64,000 nucleotides of DNA from Multifurca ochricompacta. Taxonomy: Eukaryota; Basidiomycota; Agaricomycetes; Russulales; Russulaceae. The position numbers and the translations under genes are program-made. Numbering within the stretch: the first letter of the stretch is position 1; every line of letters begins with the position of its first letter. Positions 45,369 through 56,989 of this stretch are shown piece after piece. The notes beneath the pieces were generated by a model. It was not told the origin of the DNA and made no database searches. It worked only from the letters and a program-made list of their open reading frames with translations. The DNA lies in assembly GCA_022496185.1 (NCBI GenBank), contig WTXG01000112.1, positions 1-64,000 of the forward strand. The letters are read 5' to 3'.

Positions 45369-46308
45369 TTTGAGATGTTATAAGATTGTTTCTGGTTCCA
45401 AGGAGCAGTTAGAACCAGTGCCCAGGTCTTGCTTAAGAGTGCCACCCCATACTGTGGCGCTATGCTTCAGAACCTAAGAAGGTCCTGCCTTTGTTGTGCG
45501 ACTTTCTAGGTATAGTAAAGCTGTCTAGCACAATCCTGCAACTAGACATAAGCTCTGGTAGACTAGCTGGAGTGTCTAGTGTAATAAGGACTGGGAGTCA
45601 TGTCATGGAGAAGCCAACCGCAAGTTCCATTAGAGACAAAGGGTGTATAGCCCTTCCTCTAATGCTGGTGGTGGAGTCCATGATTAAGCCCTAGATGATT
45701 GGGGCCATGACTAAGTAGATGTCTAGTCTGTCTCTGGTAGGGCATGGTTACCCTACAAAGGCAATGGATACTTATGCCCAGAGATGAAGACTATATCTAC
45801 TATGTATAGACTATAGTAGTGCAGCCTACTTGTATTGAGCCCAAGCGTCATGGGAGTGACTACCCATGCCTTGTTCTAGACCCTAAACTCTACCAGCAGG
45901 TCACTAAACCTGGCTTACGGATCGAGCCAAGCATTAACTGGACTTAAAGCCACAAGCTTCTGGCTATAGGCCTACTAAAGCTATCTATGGGATGAAGACC
46001 CAGCTACAACTATGAAGGTTACTAATACCTAGTGCACACTCAAGGAGCTCAAGGTGTTTCACCCGCTTAGGGTCCCTCATCACCTTTTGCAAGAACCCCG
46101 AAGGGCTAGCCAAACAGTTCAGGATGAGCAGTAAACTGTGTCATCCTGTGGGGTGTTAAGGTGCACAGACAGTAAAATAAGAAGCTCACAGGAAGAAAGC
46201 GGTGGGAAAGACTTTGAAGCTTTTTGCGAGCTTGGGTGTGCAAGAGTGAGTTGGGCTGTGATGAACAAAGGGAAAAACAGTTCAGTATGAGCAGCAGGGC
46301 CCATAACC
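45369..46308 (-). other. C2 leader and PBS
   Basis: Non-coding leader of about 940 nt. The PBS complement GGGCCCATAACC at 46297-46308 abuts the LTR; 12 nt match the initiator-Met tRNA anticodon arm as I know it, the internal primer type used by Drosophila copia. Confidence 0.75.
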
Positions 46309-46819
46309 TGTCAAACAATCATGCTGCTGGTTATACTGACTGTGGTTAGTAGCGGTGAGGCTAAAAGACAAGTAGTGCTTCAGAGGTTAGAAGAACTCTA
46401 TACAACTATACTACTGACCTAAAAGACAAGTAGTCTACAGAAGATGGTTAGTCAAAGGTAAAATGAAAGTATAGTAAAAGGAACTTACACTTCAGAGGTT
46501 AGAAGAACTCTGAAGTGTAAGAGATGAAATAAACACCCTTATATACCCATGGGGGCCAGGGGAAATTGTCTGTGCACACTGGGAATAATTCCACAAGTGC
46601 CAGACAATAAACAAAGAGGGATAAAGGCCATTGGCCAAAGAGATATCACGTGCTTACTGCGCATTACTAAGGACATCACTAATCAGCTGAGTAAGGAGAA
46701 AAGAAGTGTAATAAAGATATCATAAAAAGTCCGAAACTCCGGAACCTAATCTAATCTTATCTACAGCTAAAGCGATCCTTAGATGCCTGATGCATCTCCA
46801 GACACGTCCTGTGTCAACA
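46309..46819 (-). repeat. 5' LTR of C2
   Basis: Partner of 40286-40797. The minus-strand start TGTTGACACAGG is at 46819. It carries the promoter for C2. Confidence 0.94.
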
Positions 46820-46824
46820 TACAC

Positions 46825-47156
46825 TTCAGAGGTGAAGGAAACTCTGAAGTGTAAGAGACAAAACAGACACCCTTATATACTTCCAAGGGATGGTCTGTGC
46901 ACACTGGGAATAAGTCCACAAGTGCCGGACTAAGTCCAAACAGTAAACAAGAGGGAATAAGGCCATTGGCCAGTAAGGAATCACATGCTTGTACATCATT
47001 ACTAAGGTACATCAGTCAGCTACTGTGGAATGTGAGAAAGAAAGTAATAATGATATGGTAAATAGTCCGAAACTCTGATATCTAATCTAGTCCACAAAGT
47101 AGCTAATCTAATCTCCTGATGCCTGAAGCATCACCAAACATGTCCTGTGTTCAACA
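46825..47156 (-). repeat. C1 5' LTR, distal part
   Basis: Continues 40100-40285 after C2. Its outer end TCAACA is followed by the C1 duplication GCCTT. Together with the proximal part the LTR is about 518 bp. Confidence 0.88.
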
Positions 47157-48175
47157 GCCTTTTGAGCCAGTTCTGAGGCTTTGGTGGCATAGCAATGACC
47201 AGGATCCTTGTCATTTATGCTCATGGCCCTTATTACTGGATGTCTAGCTGCATAGTCATATCCGAGTGATGTGATTACAACTGGATAAAAATCCTTGTCC
47301 ATGGTAGTGTCAGTCCAATTGACCTTTGGCTCAAACATGGTGACAAGAAAGTGAATAGCTTTTGTTACTTCTCCAACTTGGACATTGAGGTCAGTGTAAT
47401 GTGTGATTTTTCCAGTGCAGTTGGCTGTTCCATCAATATTCCAGATATTCTTTTCTTGGGGAAGTGCCAGCATTCCCAAGCCCATGGGTTTTGCCAGTTG
47501 TGGGCTAATAAAGTTATCAGTGGCTCCTGAGTCCACCAATATGTCACAGTTGGCCATTTTGTGTGTAGTTTCAAAATGTACTGGTATTTTCAACAACTTG
47601 AATCAACTAGTATATACAGAAGTCACATGTAATGCTTGCACCCAGGCCAATGGGGTAGAGCCAATCAAAAATCCTTCTTTGCAAACACCTTTTCAACCAA
47701 GATGGTGTGCACTTCTTCACTCTCTTTCAGCATATTTGCCCAGATTTCCTGCGCCTTTTCCTCTTTAGTGGGTGTTTTCTTCTTGACAGTGGGCAGGTTG
47801 TTGTGAACTGGTGTGACCATGGCTTCTGCCACCCATGCCCCTTTCTTTGGGCAGTCTTGCAACATATGCCCCTGTGCTTTGCAATGAAAGCACCTTCCTT
47901 CTTTCATCAGTGTCTGCTGCTCATCTTTGGTCAGTGTGGCTCTAGCTTGGGTCCTATCTGCAGAGGTGTCCAATGCATTTGGGTCCCTTTGGGTAGTGTG
48001 TGCTGGTTTAACTCCAAATGCTGCCTTCCACTGGTCCCTTGTTTTTCCCTTTTTGGTGTTGACACCAAAACATGTCTGGAAGTTGAGGTAATCCTGCTGT
48101 TGCCTCCACACAGCATTGACCCATCCATCCCAATCTTGTGGGTGATGAAACCAAATGATATTTTTGACTAGTGGG
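47157..48175 (-). pseudogene. Gypsy D protease and C-terminal Gag
   Basis: Minus strand. Gag piece 47665-48167 with knuckle CFHCKAQGHMLQDC, ending TGA 47665-47667 after AKKDF with the same five-T run (AAAAA on plus, 47667-47671). Protease in the -1 frame with ILVDSGATDNFIS at about 47540. It runs to ELAQKA at 47157, where C1 is inserted; a short deletion is visible (VTMFEPKVNW lacks the LGDED..LGYPWL part seen in B). Confidence 0.9.
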
Positions 48176-49180
48176 TAGTGAATAGCAGGGGTAACCCCCA
48201 GGTATCTTCATTGGTACCCATACCTGTACCCATACCCATTGCTATGGGTATGGGTAACCTGTGGGTCACCTGTGGGTTACCTGTGTAAATGCATGCAAGT
48301 TTTTTGCTTGCATTGTGCATTTTGGATAACTGGCCCGGGCCATCCTGGTCAAGGAGATACACAATGCATTCATTTGTGGCTACTCAGGATCCTTCAAAGA
48401 TTCCTGTTTTATATTCATAAGATTAAGATAATTCATTATTCTATTGTTGTTTTATTATTCTGGTTTCAATTTTATACAAGTGCAACTAAAATCCACCCCA
48501 ATATACAAAGATCATTAGATAGATGTTATAGAACATTGATGAAAAGCCTGTCAGATAACTGCATAGAATGCAAAAATAATTGACAAATGCATAGTGATTG
48601 GCAGGGGTAACCCCTGGATATTTGTTTTGATACCCAGGTTACCCATAAAATGAAACACATGCAAGTTCTTTACTTGCATTATGCATTTTGGACACTTGGC
48701 CCAGTCCATCCCAGTCAAGGAGATACACACTTGGATACAATGCATTCATTTGTGGCTACTCAGGATCCCTCAATAATTGCTGATTTATGTTCAGAAGATT
48801 AAGTTTATTCTTTATTTACAGTGCCTCACAAAACTGAGTCAATGTTTTGCACTTTTGCACTGTTTGTTGAATATCACATCAGCCAAAACAAATATAAACA
48901 AAGTCTTGGTAGACCATAAAAGGTACAAGATAAGGGTTATGTAATGCAACAATAATTATGTAATTCTGATTACAACTTGTGGAGCTATGGCCATTTCAAA
49001 TTGGGGACTCATTGACTCAGTTTTGTGAGTGGGTATCAGAAATATCAGAATCTGATGCTCCACCAAATGTACAGCAACCAATCCTTAATATATGGTTACC
49101 ATAGTTGTCTTAATATTGATGGGACCTGGAATAGAGCTATTTAACCATGGTTTACATTCCCAGAATATTATAATTTCCCA

Positions 49181-49624
49181 ATGCACCCCACCTCCTCTGC
49201 TCAGAAAGAAAACATGCTCTCTCTGGCCTCTGAAGGTCATTCCACTCACACTATTGCCTCCAGACTCAGCCTCAGCCAGTCCACAGTCTCTAGGACACTC
49301 AGAACCCTCCTTGCCAACCATCAGTCACCTCATTTTGGTCATCTTTCCAAGCTCTCTGCTACCTCTGAACATGCTATCATGATACAAATCATCACAGGAA
49401 AGGTTGCCAATGCTGTCCAGGCCACAAAGCACATCAATTCCATCATCCCCAACCATGTCTCTTCACAAACTGTGCATTGGGTTTTTAAACAACATTCATT
49501 CAAGGCTGTAACAAAGAAGAAAAGGCCACTACTCTCTGCAGTACATTGCAAGAAGCACTTAGCCTTTGCTTTGAAGTACCAAAAATGGACTATGGAGGAC
49601 TGGCATCTGACCCAAACCTGTTGA
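49181..49624 (+). pseudogene. Tc1 transposase N-terminal fragment, left arm
   Basis: Helix-turn-helix THTIASRLSLSQSTVSRTL, then KKKRPLLSAVHCKKHLAF, as in Tc1 transposases. Ends at MEDW at the spacer; no catalytic Asp. Confidence 0.8.
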
Positions 49625-50078
49625 TTTTGGTCTCATCTGACCAAATCACCCTCTCCCAGTCCTCCATAGTCCATTTTTGGTACTTCAAAGCAAAGGCTAA
49701 GTGCTTCTTGCAATGTACTGCAGAGAGTAGTGGCCTTTTCTTCTTTGTTACAGCCTTGAATGAATGTTGTTTAAAAACCCAATGCACAGTTTGTGAAGAG
49801 ACATGGTTGGGGATGATGGAATTGATGTGCTTTGTGGCCTGGACAGCATTGGCAACCTTTCCTGTGATGATTTGTATCATGATAGCATGTTCAGAGGTAG
49901 CAGAGAGCTTGGAAAGATGACCAAAATGAGGTGACTGATGGTTGGCAAGGAGGGTTCTGAGTGTCCTAGAGACTGTGGACTGGCTGAGGCTGAGTCTGGA
50001 GGCAATAGTGTGAGTGGAATGACCTTCAGAGGCCAGAGAGAGCATGTTTTCTTTCTGAGCAGAGGAGGTGGGGTGCAT
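49590..50078 (-). pseudogene. Tc1 transposase N-terminal fragment, right arm
   Basis: Same protein read from the minus strand, extended through the spacer to WERVIWSDETKINRFGSD, which holds the first catalytic Asp of the DD34E family. The remaining two thirds are absent. Confidence 0.82.
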
Positions 50079-51236
50079 TGGGAAATTATAATATTCTGGG
50101 AATGTAAACCATGGTTAAATAGCTCTATTCCAGGTCCCATCAATATTAAGACAACTATGGTAACCATATATTAAGGATTGGTTGCTGTACATTTGGTGGA
50201 GCATCAGATTCTGATATTTCTGATACCCACTCACAAAACTGAGTCAATGAGTCCCCAATTTGAAATGGCCATAGCTCCACAAGTTGTAATCAGAATTACA
50301 TAATTATTGTTGCATTACATAACCCTTATCTTGTACCTTTTATGGTCTACCAAGACTTTGTTTATATTTGTTTTGGCTGATGTGATATTCAACAAACAGT
50401 GCAAAAGTGCAAAACATTGACTCAGTTTTGTGAGGCACTGTACATTATTATTTTATTTCATTTTGTGGAACAGGCATGGTGCAGGCTTGTACTTTAGATG
50501 TACTATATCAGCTACTAGATTAAATGAACATGTTATCTTGTTATCTTGTTTAATGATGTAATTTGATCATATGTCAGATCTTAGATGTATATTCTATGTA
50601 TCTAATTAATTTGTGAACATGTTTCTGTTGTATTATCTATGTGTGATCACAATCTTGTCGGACCAATGGAAAATCAAAGCCGTGATTGTTAAGTCAACCT
50701 TCCTTAATAGGAAGGAGATCAGACCAATATGCTGGTCCATGCAATGCAATGTAGTCACTGCTCTATGCAGCCTGTAGATACACACAGGCCTTGTTTCAGT
50801 AAAATAAATTGATAATTAGATTATAGAATAGTCTAAAGTAGTCTAGAGTGTATTTTAGATAGTGCCAGACTGGCAGAATTGATTGCATGTTAATAAAACA
50901 GTTGCATCATGATTTTCAAGAGAGTGGATCACTGATAACACTTTTATTTTACATCGCACTGTTGATCTGCTTTGATATTTCATAGGATAACACTAGAATA
51001 TATTTACAGAAACCCTGTAGCATACATCAAATTTAATCTTGTCATTTGTTTGCTACAGATGTATTTTATCATTACATTTCTGCTGATCTTGTCAATGACC
51101 AATGACCACTTATACCCACCAAACCTGCTGTGCAGGTATGGGTTTCTGGCAGGTTGGGAGTTGTATACCCATACCTGTACCCATCAAAACCCATGGCACT
51201 TACCCGCATGGGTATGAAAACCCTTGCTGATCCCTA

Positions 51237-52241
51237 CTAGTGGGTTGGGCAAACCCTGAGAGAAGAGTTCCAGGGTTGCCTCTTCATCTGTGTCATACCC
51301 CACTCTGTTTGCCAGACTCCTAAATTTTGCCACATAGGCATCCAAGTCTCCTTTATCCATCTTTAGGGACTTTAGTTCCCAGGCAGCTTTCTGTTTTGCC
51401 TGCCCATCCATGAATGCATCTTTGAACCTCTGGGCAATGGTCTCCTACAGGCCTTCACTGGTGGTATGGCATCCACTCTTTACTTGTTCATTCAGCCATT
51501 CAAGCTGCTCCATGGTCCAGTCATCCACAGCATCTCCCTTATGAGGGAAAGGAAGAGGTTGGCATGTTGGAAAGGGTTGATGATCTGGGGAACATCATGA
51601 TTGAAATTCTTGAATGTTGTGAACTTGAGCATGAATTTCTTGCTCTGTGAGTGATCTCCAGTGAAGGTCTGGGGTAACACTCCAGAGAGGCATCCAGATG
51701 GTGGGGGAATGTTTGGAGCTGCAGTAGCAGGAGGTGGGGGAACAGGGTCAGGGAGTTGGGCAGCAATTGTTGACATGTTTTGGTAAAATGGGGTGATGGT
51801 GTTGGCAGACTGTACTGATATCTGGGGAGTTGTTAAAGCAGGAGCTCTGGTCATAACAACTGCAGGTGCAACTGGGGGCATAGTCAATGCTAATGCCAGT
51901 GTGTCTTCACTGTGTTCTTTAATATACTCTTCTGGTTCAGAGTCTGTGATTATCACAGGAGGGTTTTCTCTCCACAGTCCAAGGCCAAAATCAAGTGGGG
52001 CAGGACTGGTGGTGACCCAAGAGTGTTGGCTCTCTGAGTATTGGATATGATACCAAACTCTCTTTTTGTCATCATACTCTACCAGTTGGTATCTTCTGTC
52101 ATGATAGACATAGTATCCAAACTTGGTTTCAAAATATTTCCAGATGGCAGAGCCAAGTGTCTGTTGTGAAAGATTATCTTCTTCTCTGCAGTCAATGAGC
52201 TCTTCTGTGAACAGGGTCTGACTGCAGCTGGTAGGAGCCAT
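51237..52241 (-). pseudogene. gag: Gypsy D Gag, N-terminal part
   Basis: ATG at 52241 (MAPTSCSQTLFTEELIDC). Open to 51492, then a frame break near 51530, and 51411-51245 continues (QAKQKAAWELKSLKMDKG...FSQGLPNPLV) to the hAT F insertion. Homologous to A1/B Gag including VWKDFE-like and PPPPATAAPNIPPPSG segments. Confidence 0.9.
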
Positions 52242-52250
52242 GATGGGAGG

Positions 52251-52261
52251 AGACCTGACTT
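52251..52261 (-). other. Primer-binding site of Gypsy D
   Basis: On the minus strand AAGTCAGGTCT. It pairs with AGACTTGACTT at 52487-52497 with one G-U wobble. TATATAA (52525-52531, minus) is again 34 nt before that segment. Confidence 0.7.
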
Positions 52262-52263
52262 AA

Positions 52264-52600
52264 TGTTACATCCAGTGTGAGACATTCCACATGACTTGTG
52301 TGACAGCTTCATTCAAGGGTTTCAGATAAGAAGTCAATATGACTCCTTGGAGTTTAGACAGGATGAGTCAAAGTCAAAGGGGCTGCTCCCTAGGACAATG
52401 TTAAGTGGAAAGTGCCAAAAGCACTGAGACAACTAAGTTGAGGTTCAAAGGGGACTGTCCAGAAGACAAACACCAATGTATTCAATAAGTCAAGTCTAAG
52501 GTCTACAAGGTGAATACAATGGACTTATATACATAAGAGAGGGTGATTATCTAAGTTGTTATCTTGGAGGAAAGTGGGGCCCAAAGATCCAGAAGCAGAG
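52264..52600 (-). repeat. 5' LTR of Gypsy D, U3 truncated
   Basis: Ends GATGTAACA on the minus strand next to the PBS. Resembles the R-U5 and proximal U3 of the B LTR, CpG-depleted. The distal part is cut by LTR I at 52601. Confidence 0.85.
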
Positions 52601-53078
52601 TGTTACAACCTTTGCATCTGCCCAGCCACCCTATTTTCTTTGATTTACATGATGTGGATCCTGCTGTTCCATCTTCTCTATTCTTTTTGATTATGTCTCC
52701 ATCCTACATTCCCCCACATGACTCATCCCTGTGACTGACTTTGTGATGGTGTACCATTGTTTACTTATGATGACCCCTTATCTTCTTATCTCTTTATCTT
52801 ACATACCAGACACTTGCTTAGTTCCCTATCAGAAGCCAAGCATTATGCCCTCCACTTCTGGATATTTGGGCCCCACTCTTCTCCACAATAGCAGCTTAGA
52901 TAATCCCTTTGTTTACATATATAAGTCCACAGTATCTACTTTGTAGACTCCAGACTCAACTTATTGAATACATCAGTGTTTGTCTTTTGGACAAGTCCCT
53001 TGAACTTCAGAACTAGTCATCTCAGTGCTTCTGGCACTCTTCCACTCAACATTGTCTTAGGGTTCAGCCCCTGTGACT
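52601..53078 (+). repeat. Truncated B-like LTR I
   Basis: Begins TGTTACAACC. Contains GGATATTTGGGCCCCACTC, TATATAA at 52918-52924 and AGACTCAACTT at 52952-52962 (34 nt spacing). Cut by Copia C3 at 53079; any remainder would lie beyond the window. No coding. Confidence 0.82.
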
Positions 53079-53583
53079 TGTCAAACAGGCATGAGGCACA
53101 GCATACTGACTGTAAGTGTTAGCGGTTTAGGCTAGAAAGACAAGTTATACTTCAGAGGTGAAGAAAACTCTATTATACTATACTACACACCTAGAAAGAC
53201 AAGTTATCCACATGAGATGGTTAGTCAAAGGTAAGGTAGCAAGTAAGAGACTGGGACTTACACTTCAGAGGTGAAGAAAACTCTGAAGTGTAGAGGACGA
53301 AACAGACACCCTTATATACCCCAAGGGATGGTCTGTGCACACTGGGAATAAGTCCACAGGTGCCAGACAAAGTCCAAACAATAAACATGAGGGAGAAAAG
53401 CTATTGGCTATTACAGAAATCACATGTTACATCGTGTATCAGACAGCTACTGCAGAGTGTGAGAAAGAAGGTAATAATGATAATGTAAAAAGTCTGAAAC
53501 TCCGGTATCTAATCTAATCTACAAAGTAGCTAATCTAATCACCTGATGCCTGAAGCATCACCAAACATCTTCTGTGTTCAACA
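53079..53583 (-). repeat. 3' LTR of C3
   Basis: 505 bp; on the minus strand TGTTGAACACAG...GTTTGACA. C1-type LTR without the tandem duplication seen at 26179-26835. Confidence 0.88.
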
Positions 53584-53844
53584 TCCCTCCATGCTGAAGG
53601 CATCTGGTCATGGATGGGAAATGAATTGGATGAGCACACTGCCATCACAATTGAATGAGCATATCGCCAGCCAGAGATCCAACTTCTCTAACTCTCAAGT
53701 GCAGGTTGTGAGCTTTGCGTACAAGTTGTAGATTCACTTATGCAAGCTGAACGCTTGACATATTTGAATATCTACTTCCTGCATACACACCACTTGCATC
53801 ACTCTTGAGGTCGAGAATATACTCATATGGCATGGTGGGAAAGT

Positions 53845-54842
53845 GAAACTGGTATACAAAGTTTCCAGATTCCAGCTCTTTCATTCCAGCATAAGCCCAA
53901 GTCCATTGACCATGGTTTCAAACGATGCTCTTGGTAGAGACTTAGTGAAGCCATCTGCCAGCATCTCACCTGTGGGGGTACACACTAACTCAATTATGTG
54001 CGATTCAATGTACCCCCTAATGGCATGGTACTTTATGGGTATATGCTTTGACCGCCTTCCTGTGACTGGGTTTAATGCCAGATCTACAGCACCCTTATTG
54101 TCACAATGGAGTAGTATAGGGGAGGATACCTCATACCCTAACTCTTCCATAAAAGTCCTATACCATGCTGCCTGATTGGAAGCCTCAGAGAGGCTCATAT
54201 ACTCAGCTTCAGTGGTGGACTGTGCTACTGTTTTCTGCTTTCTGGAACACCAAGATATGGCACCATTTGCTAAGAAAAACATGTAGCCAGAGGTTGAGTG
54301 GCAGTCCTCTTGATCTCCCCATGAGGAATCTGCAAAGCCATGAAGGCCACTCTCCCCATTCCCTCCAGAATATCACAATTTGCAGTCCTTTGTACTATTA
54401 AGATACTTTAGGACATACTTTGCAAGTCACATATGATCCTGTGAGGGGTTGGAAGCATATTGGCTAAGGCATGCTACAGCAAAACTAATGTCAGGTCTGC
54501 TTCCGATCTGCACCCATAGCAGAGACCCCATCAACTGTTGATACTTCTTTATTTCAGAAGTAGATGCCTGGCCATCAAACTTGACCAGATGTACATCAGT
54601 GCCAGAGGGAAGAGGAGTATATACTCAGTTGGAATCCCTCATCCCAAACTTCTCAATAATAGATAAAACGTAGGCTGCTTGGTCAATCTCCAGTGTCTTG
54701 TTAGGACAATCCCTGGTGATGTTAACTCCAAGGTATGACTGGATTTCTCCCAAGTCAGTCATCTCATATCAATTAGATAGAGAGGACTTTAGCCATGTTA
54801 TCTTATCATTGGAAGATCCAAGTATAGTGATGTCATCTACAT
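53845..54842 (-). pseudogene. pol: Copia C3 RNase H and RT C-terminal part
   Basis: RNase H in 53881-54282: STTEAEYMSLSEA and CDNKGAVDLALNP. Upstream in broken frames. TGA at 54625-54627 and 54769-54771 match those of C1. At 54842 A2 interrupts the region just before the YVDD part. Confidence 0.87.
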
Positions 54843-55437
54843 TGTTACAAACCCCACTGCATCGTCTTGTTTTCTTCTCCCCATCATGTGACTCGCTGTT
54901 GGGACATGTTGATCCCCTTTGTTGACTGTGTTGTGACTGGCTTTGTCCTTGTTTGTCCCTTATCTCTGACTCATGCTGTGCTTATCTATGACTCGTACCT
55001 TACACCAGAACGCTTACGTATTTTCCCACCAGAATCGCGACTATACCAGATTCGTCTAAGTACATTCTCACCTGGCCCACTTGACTCTGTTCCCTCTTTG
55101 GATATATTACGACTTTGTTGATACGCCGAGTACGATACTCCGATTCAGACTCCGATCTCTATTACGTATATAAGGCCTGCCTAGATAGCCTGTATGCCTT
55201 AGACTCGACTTCTTAATTGACTTGGTGCATTACCTTCTGGGTGATTCCTAAGACCCGACCTTTGAATCGTCTCAGTGCTTTTGGCACTTCTCCGCTCACC
55301 GATACTAAGGGATTAGCTCCTTGGTACTGACTTCTCACCCGAACTCCGTGTACTTGAAAGACAGTGCACACCTGACTTTGTAGTTTCGCTACGCAACTTA
55401 TCGCATGTCGTGACGAACGCCCGCACCAGGCGTTACA
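54843..55437 (+). repeat. 5' LTR of Gypsy A2
   Basis: TATATAA 55167-55173 and AGACTCGACTT 55201-55211, 34 nt apart, the latter an exact complement of the PBS 55440-55450. Confidence 0.95.
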
Positions 55438-55439
55438 TT

Positions 55440-55450
55440 AAGTCGAGTCT
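55440..55450 (+). other. Primer-binding site of A2 (self-priming type)
   Basis: AAGTCGAGTCT, 2 nt after the LTR, pairing over 11 nt with 55201-55211. Confidence 0.78.
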
Positions 55451-55459
55451 CTCCCCACC

Positions 55460-56989
55460 ATGGCTTCATCCAGCTGCAGTCAGACCTTGCACAACGAAGA
55501 ACTCATTGACCACCAAGACAAGGATAATCTTTCACAACAAGTCCTTGGCTCTGCTGTCTGGAAAGATTTTGAAACCGAGTTTGGATACTACGTCTATCAC
55601 AACGATCAGTACCAGCCAGTTGAATACGACAAACAGAAAAGGGTCTGGTACCGTATCCGTTACTCTAGAAGCCATCGTTCCTGGGTTACCACAGGACCTG
55701 CCCCACCAGAATACGGCTTAGGACCTTGGAGAGAGAATCCTCCAGCCATTGTCACAGATTCAGAACCCGAAGAATATATCGAAGAAAGCAGCGAAGACGC
55801 ACAAGTCATAGCCACTAGTTTTACGGCTCAGATGGTTGCACCAGAGAGTACTACGTTCAGAACATCTGCTTTAGTCTCTCCCCAGATCACACGACAGACC
55901 TCAGACACCCCAACCATTACCTATCCAATGATGTCAACGATTGCTGCACAGTTACCCAACCCCGCTCCAGTTGTCCCTGCCCCGAACCTTCCCCCTCCAT
56001 CAGGACGCCTTACAGGAGTCCTGCCGACGACATTCACTGGTGATCGATCACAGAGCAAGAAATTCATGCTCGAGTTCGAGACGTTCAAAAATTTCAACCA
56101 TGACGTCCCGCAGATTGTAAACCCCTTCCAACGAACCAACCTCTTCCTCTCGCTCATCAGAGGAGATTCTGTTGACGATTGGACAATGGAGCAGATCAAA
56201 TGGCTGAATGACAGAGTTACAGCCGGAACCAGAACCACGGATGAGGATCTGTGGGATGTAGTGGCGCAAAGATTTAAAGACACCTTCACAGATGGGCAGG
56301 CCAAACAGAAGGCTGCCAGAGAATTGAAGTCCCTTAAAATGGAGAGAGGGGACTTAGATGGCTATGTAGCCAGATTTCGCAACCTGGCCAAAAGAGCGGG
56401 GTATGATGTGAATGAAGAGGCGACGCTCGACCTCTTCTCCCAGGGGTTGCCCAACCCCCTGGTGAAAAATATCATCCAATTCCATCACCCCAAATCATGG
56501 AGCCAGTGGACGAGTGCTGCCAGAACACAGCAGCAGGACTATCTAGACTTCCAAACACAATTTTGAGTTGATACGAAGAAGGGTAAAACCCGTGATCGGT
56601 GGAAAGCAGCATTTGGGGTAAAGCCTACCCATTCTCGGGACCCCAATGCCATGGACACATCAGCAGATCGCACCAAGGCCCACGCAGCCCTTACCGATGA
56701 TGAAAAGAAAAATCTTATGAAGGAAGGGCGCTGCTTTCACTGCCGAGCCCAAGGGCACATGTCACAATTCTGCCCAAAGAAGACAGTTCGTGCTGCTGAA
56801 GCGACAGTAGCCACCACTACCACGACACCGCCAATACAGAACTTACCCACCCCAGTAAAAGAAAACCCGACAACTGCCCCAAAGACTAAAGAACAGAAAG
56901 TGGCAGCCATCTGGGAACATATGATGAACGAAGAAGAGGCAGTACGCGCCTTGATCGTCGATAAGGCCTTTGGCCAGAAGGATTTTTGA
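55460..56989 (+). pseudogene. gag: Gag of A2, one in-frame stop
   Basis: ATG 55460, almost the same protein as A1 Gag. TGA 56564-56566 comes from GGA, not CGA, the one exception to the CpG pattern in this copy; the A1 stop position is CAA here. Knuckle CFHCRAQGHMSQFC. Natural end TGA 56987-56989 after QKDF; T run 56983-56987 is the frameshift candidate. Confidence 0.92.

Larger units (their letters stand above)
40286..46819 (-). mobile_element. Ty1/Copia C2, complete element
   Basis: LTRs 40286-40797 (512 bp) and 46309-46819 (511 bp), nearly identical. Target duplication TACAC (40281-40285, 46820-46824). It is inserted into the 5' LTR of the related Copia C1. Minus-strand gag, protease, integrase, RT and RNase H follow a leader of about 940 nt. 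Fewer decayed CpG than C1, in keeping with later insertion. Confidence 0.95.
26179..47156 (-). mobile_element. Ty1/Copia C1, footprint with nested E and C2
   Basis: Target duplication GCCTT at 26174-26178 and 47157-47161. 3' LTR 26179-26835. Coding 27128-31478 (minus). Leader 31479-31947 continuing at 39642-40099 after E. PBS 40088-40099. 5' LTR 40100-40285 continuing at 46825-47156 after C2. The unusual distance between LTRs is fully explained by the two insertions. Confidence 0.92.
48819..50440. mobile_element. Palindromic Tc1 derivative, copy 1 (1622 bp)
   Basis: TA on both sides (48817-48818, 50441-50442). The two arms, 48819-49603 and 49656-50440, are each 785 bp and almost perfectly complementary, with a 52-bp spacer. 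Ends CAGTGCCTCACAAAACTG. Each arm encodes the N-terminal third of a Tc1-family transposase reading inward. An RNA through it would form a hairpin of about 785 bp. Confidence 0.93.
48176..51236. mobile_element. hAT-type element F, diverged relative of copies 1-3
   Basis: Duplication CTAGTGGG (48168-48175, 51237-51244). Ends TAGTGAATAGCAGGGGT and, inverted, TAGGGATCAGCAAGGGT. No transposase. The left end is present twice (48176 and about 48590: AGTGATTGGCAGGGGTAACCCC). Around 50570-50740 it shares TCTAATTAATTTGTGAAC and CTTCCTTAATAGGAAGG-like motifs with hAT copies 1-3 but is CpG-depleted and has no tRNA-like module that I could see. It carries the palindromic Tc1 derivative 48819-50440 and sits in D's gag. 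Confidence 0.85.
22007..52600 (-). mobile_element. Old Gypsy D (B-like), footprint of an element in five coding pieces
   Basis: Minus strand. From its start: partial 5' LTR 52264-52600, PBS 52251-52261, gag 51237-52241 and 47665-48167, protease 47157-47669, RT 25415-26178, RNase H/integrase 22007-23098. The pieces join exactly when the insertions are removed: hAT at 48176-51236 (duplication CTAGTGGG), Copia C1 at 26179-47156 (GCCTT) and Tc1-like G at 23101-25412 (TA). The 3' part beyond the integrase core is missing. CpG is almost absent (none in about 240 bp of RT I scanned), so it is the oldest layer. Confidence 0.9.

Noticed and set aside
49092..49382. Small open frames repeated on both strands in the Tc1 palindromes
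   Set aside because: Alternative frames of the transposase fragments, duplicated by the inverted arms.
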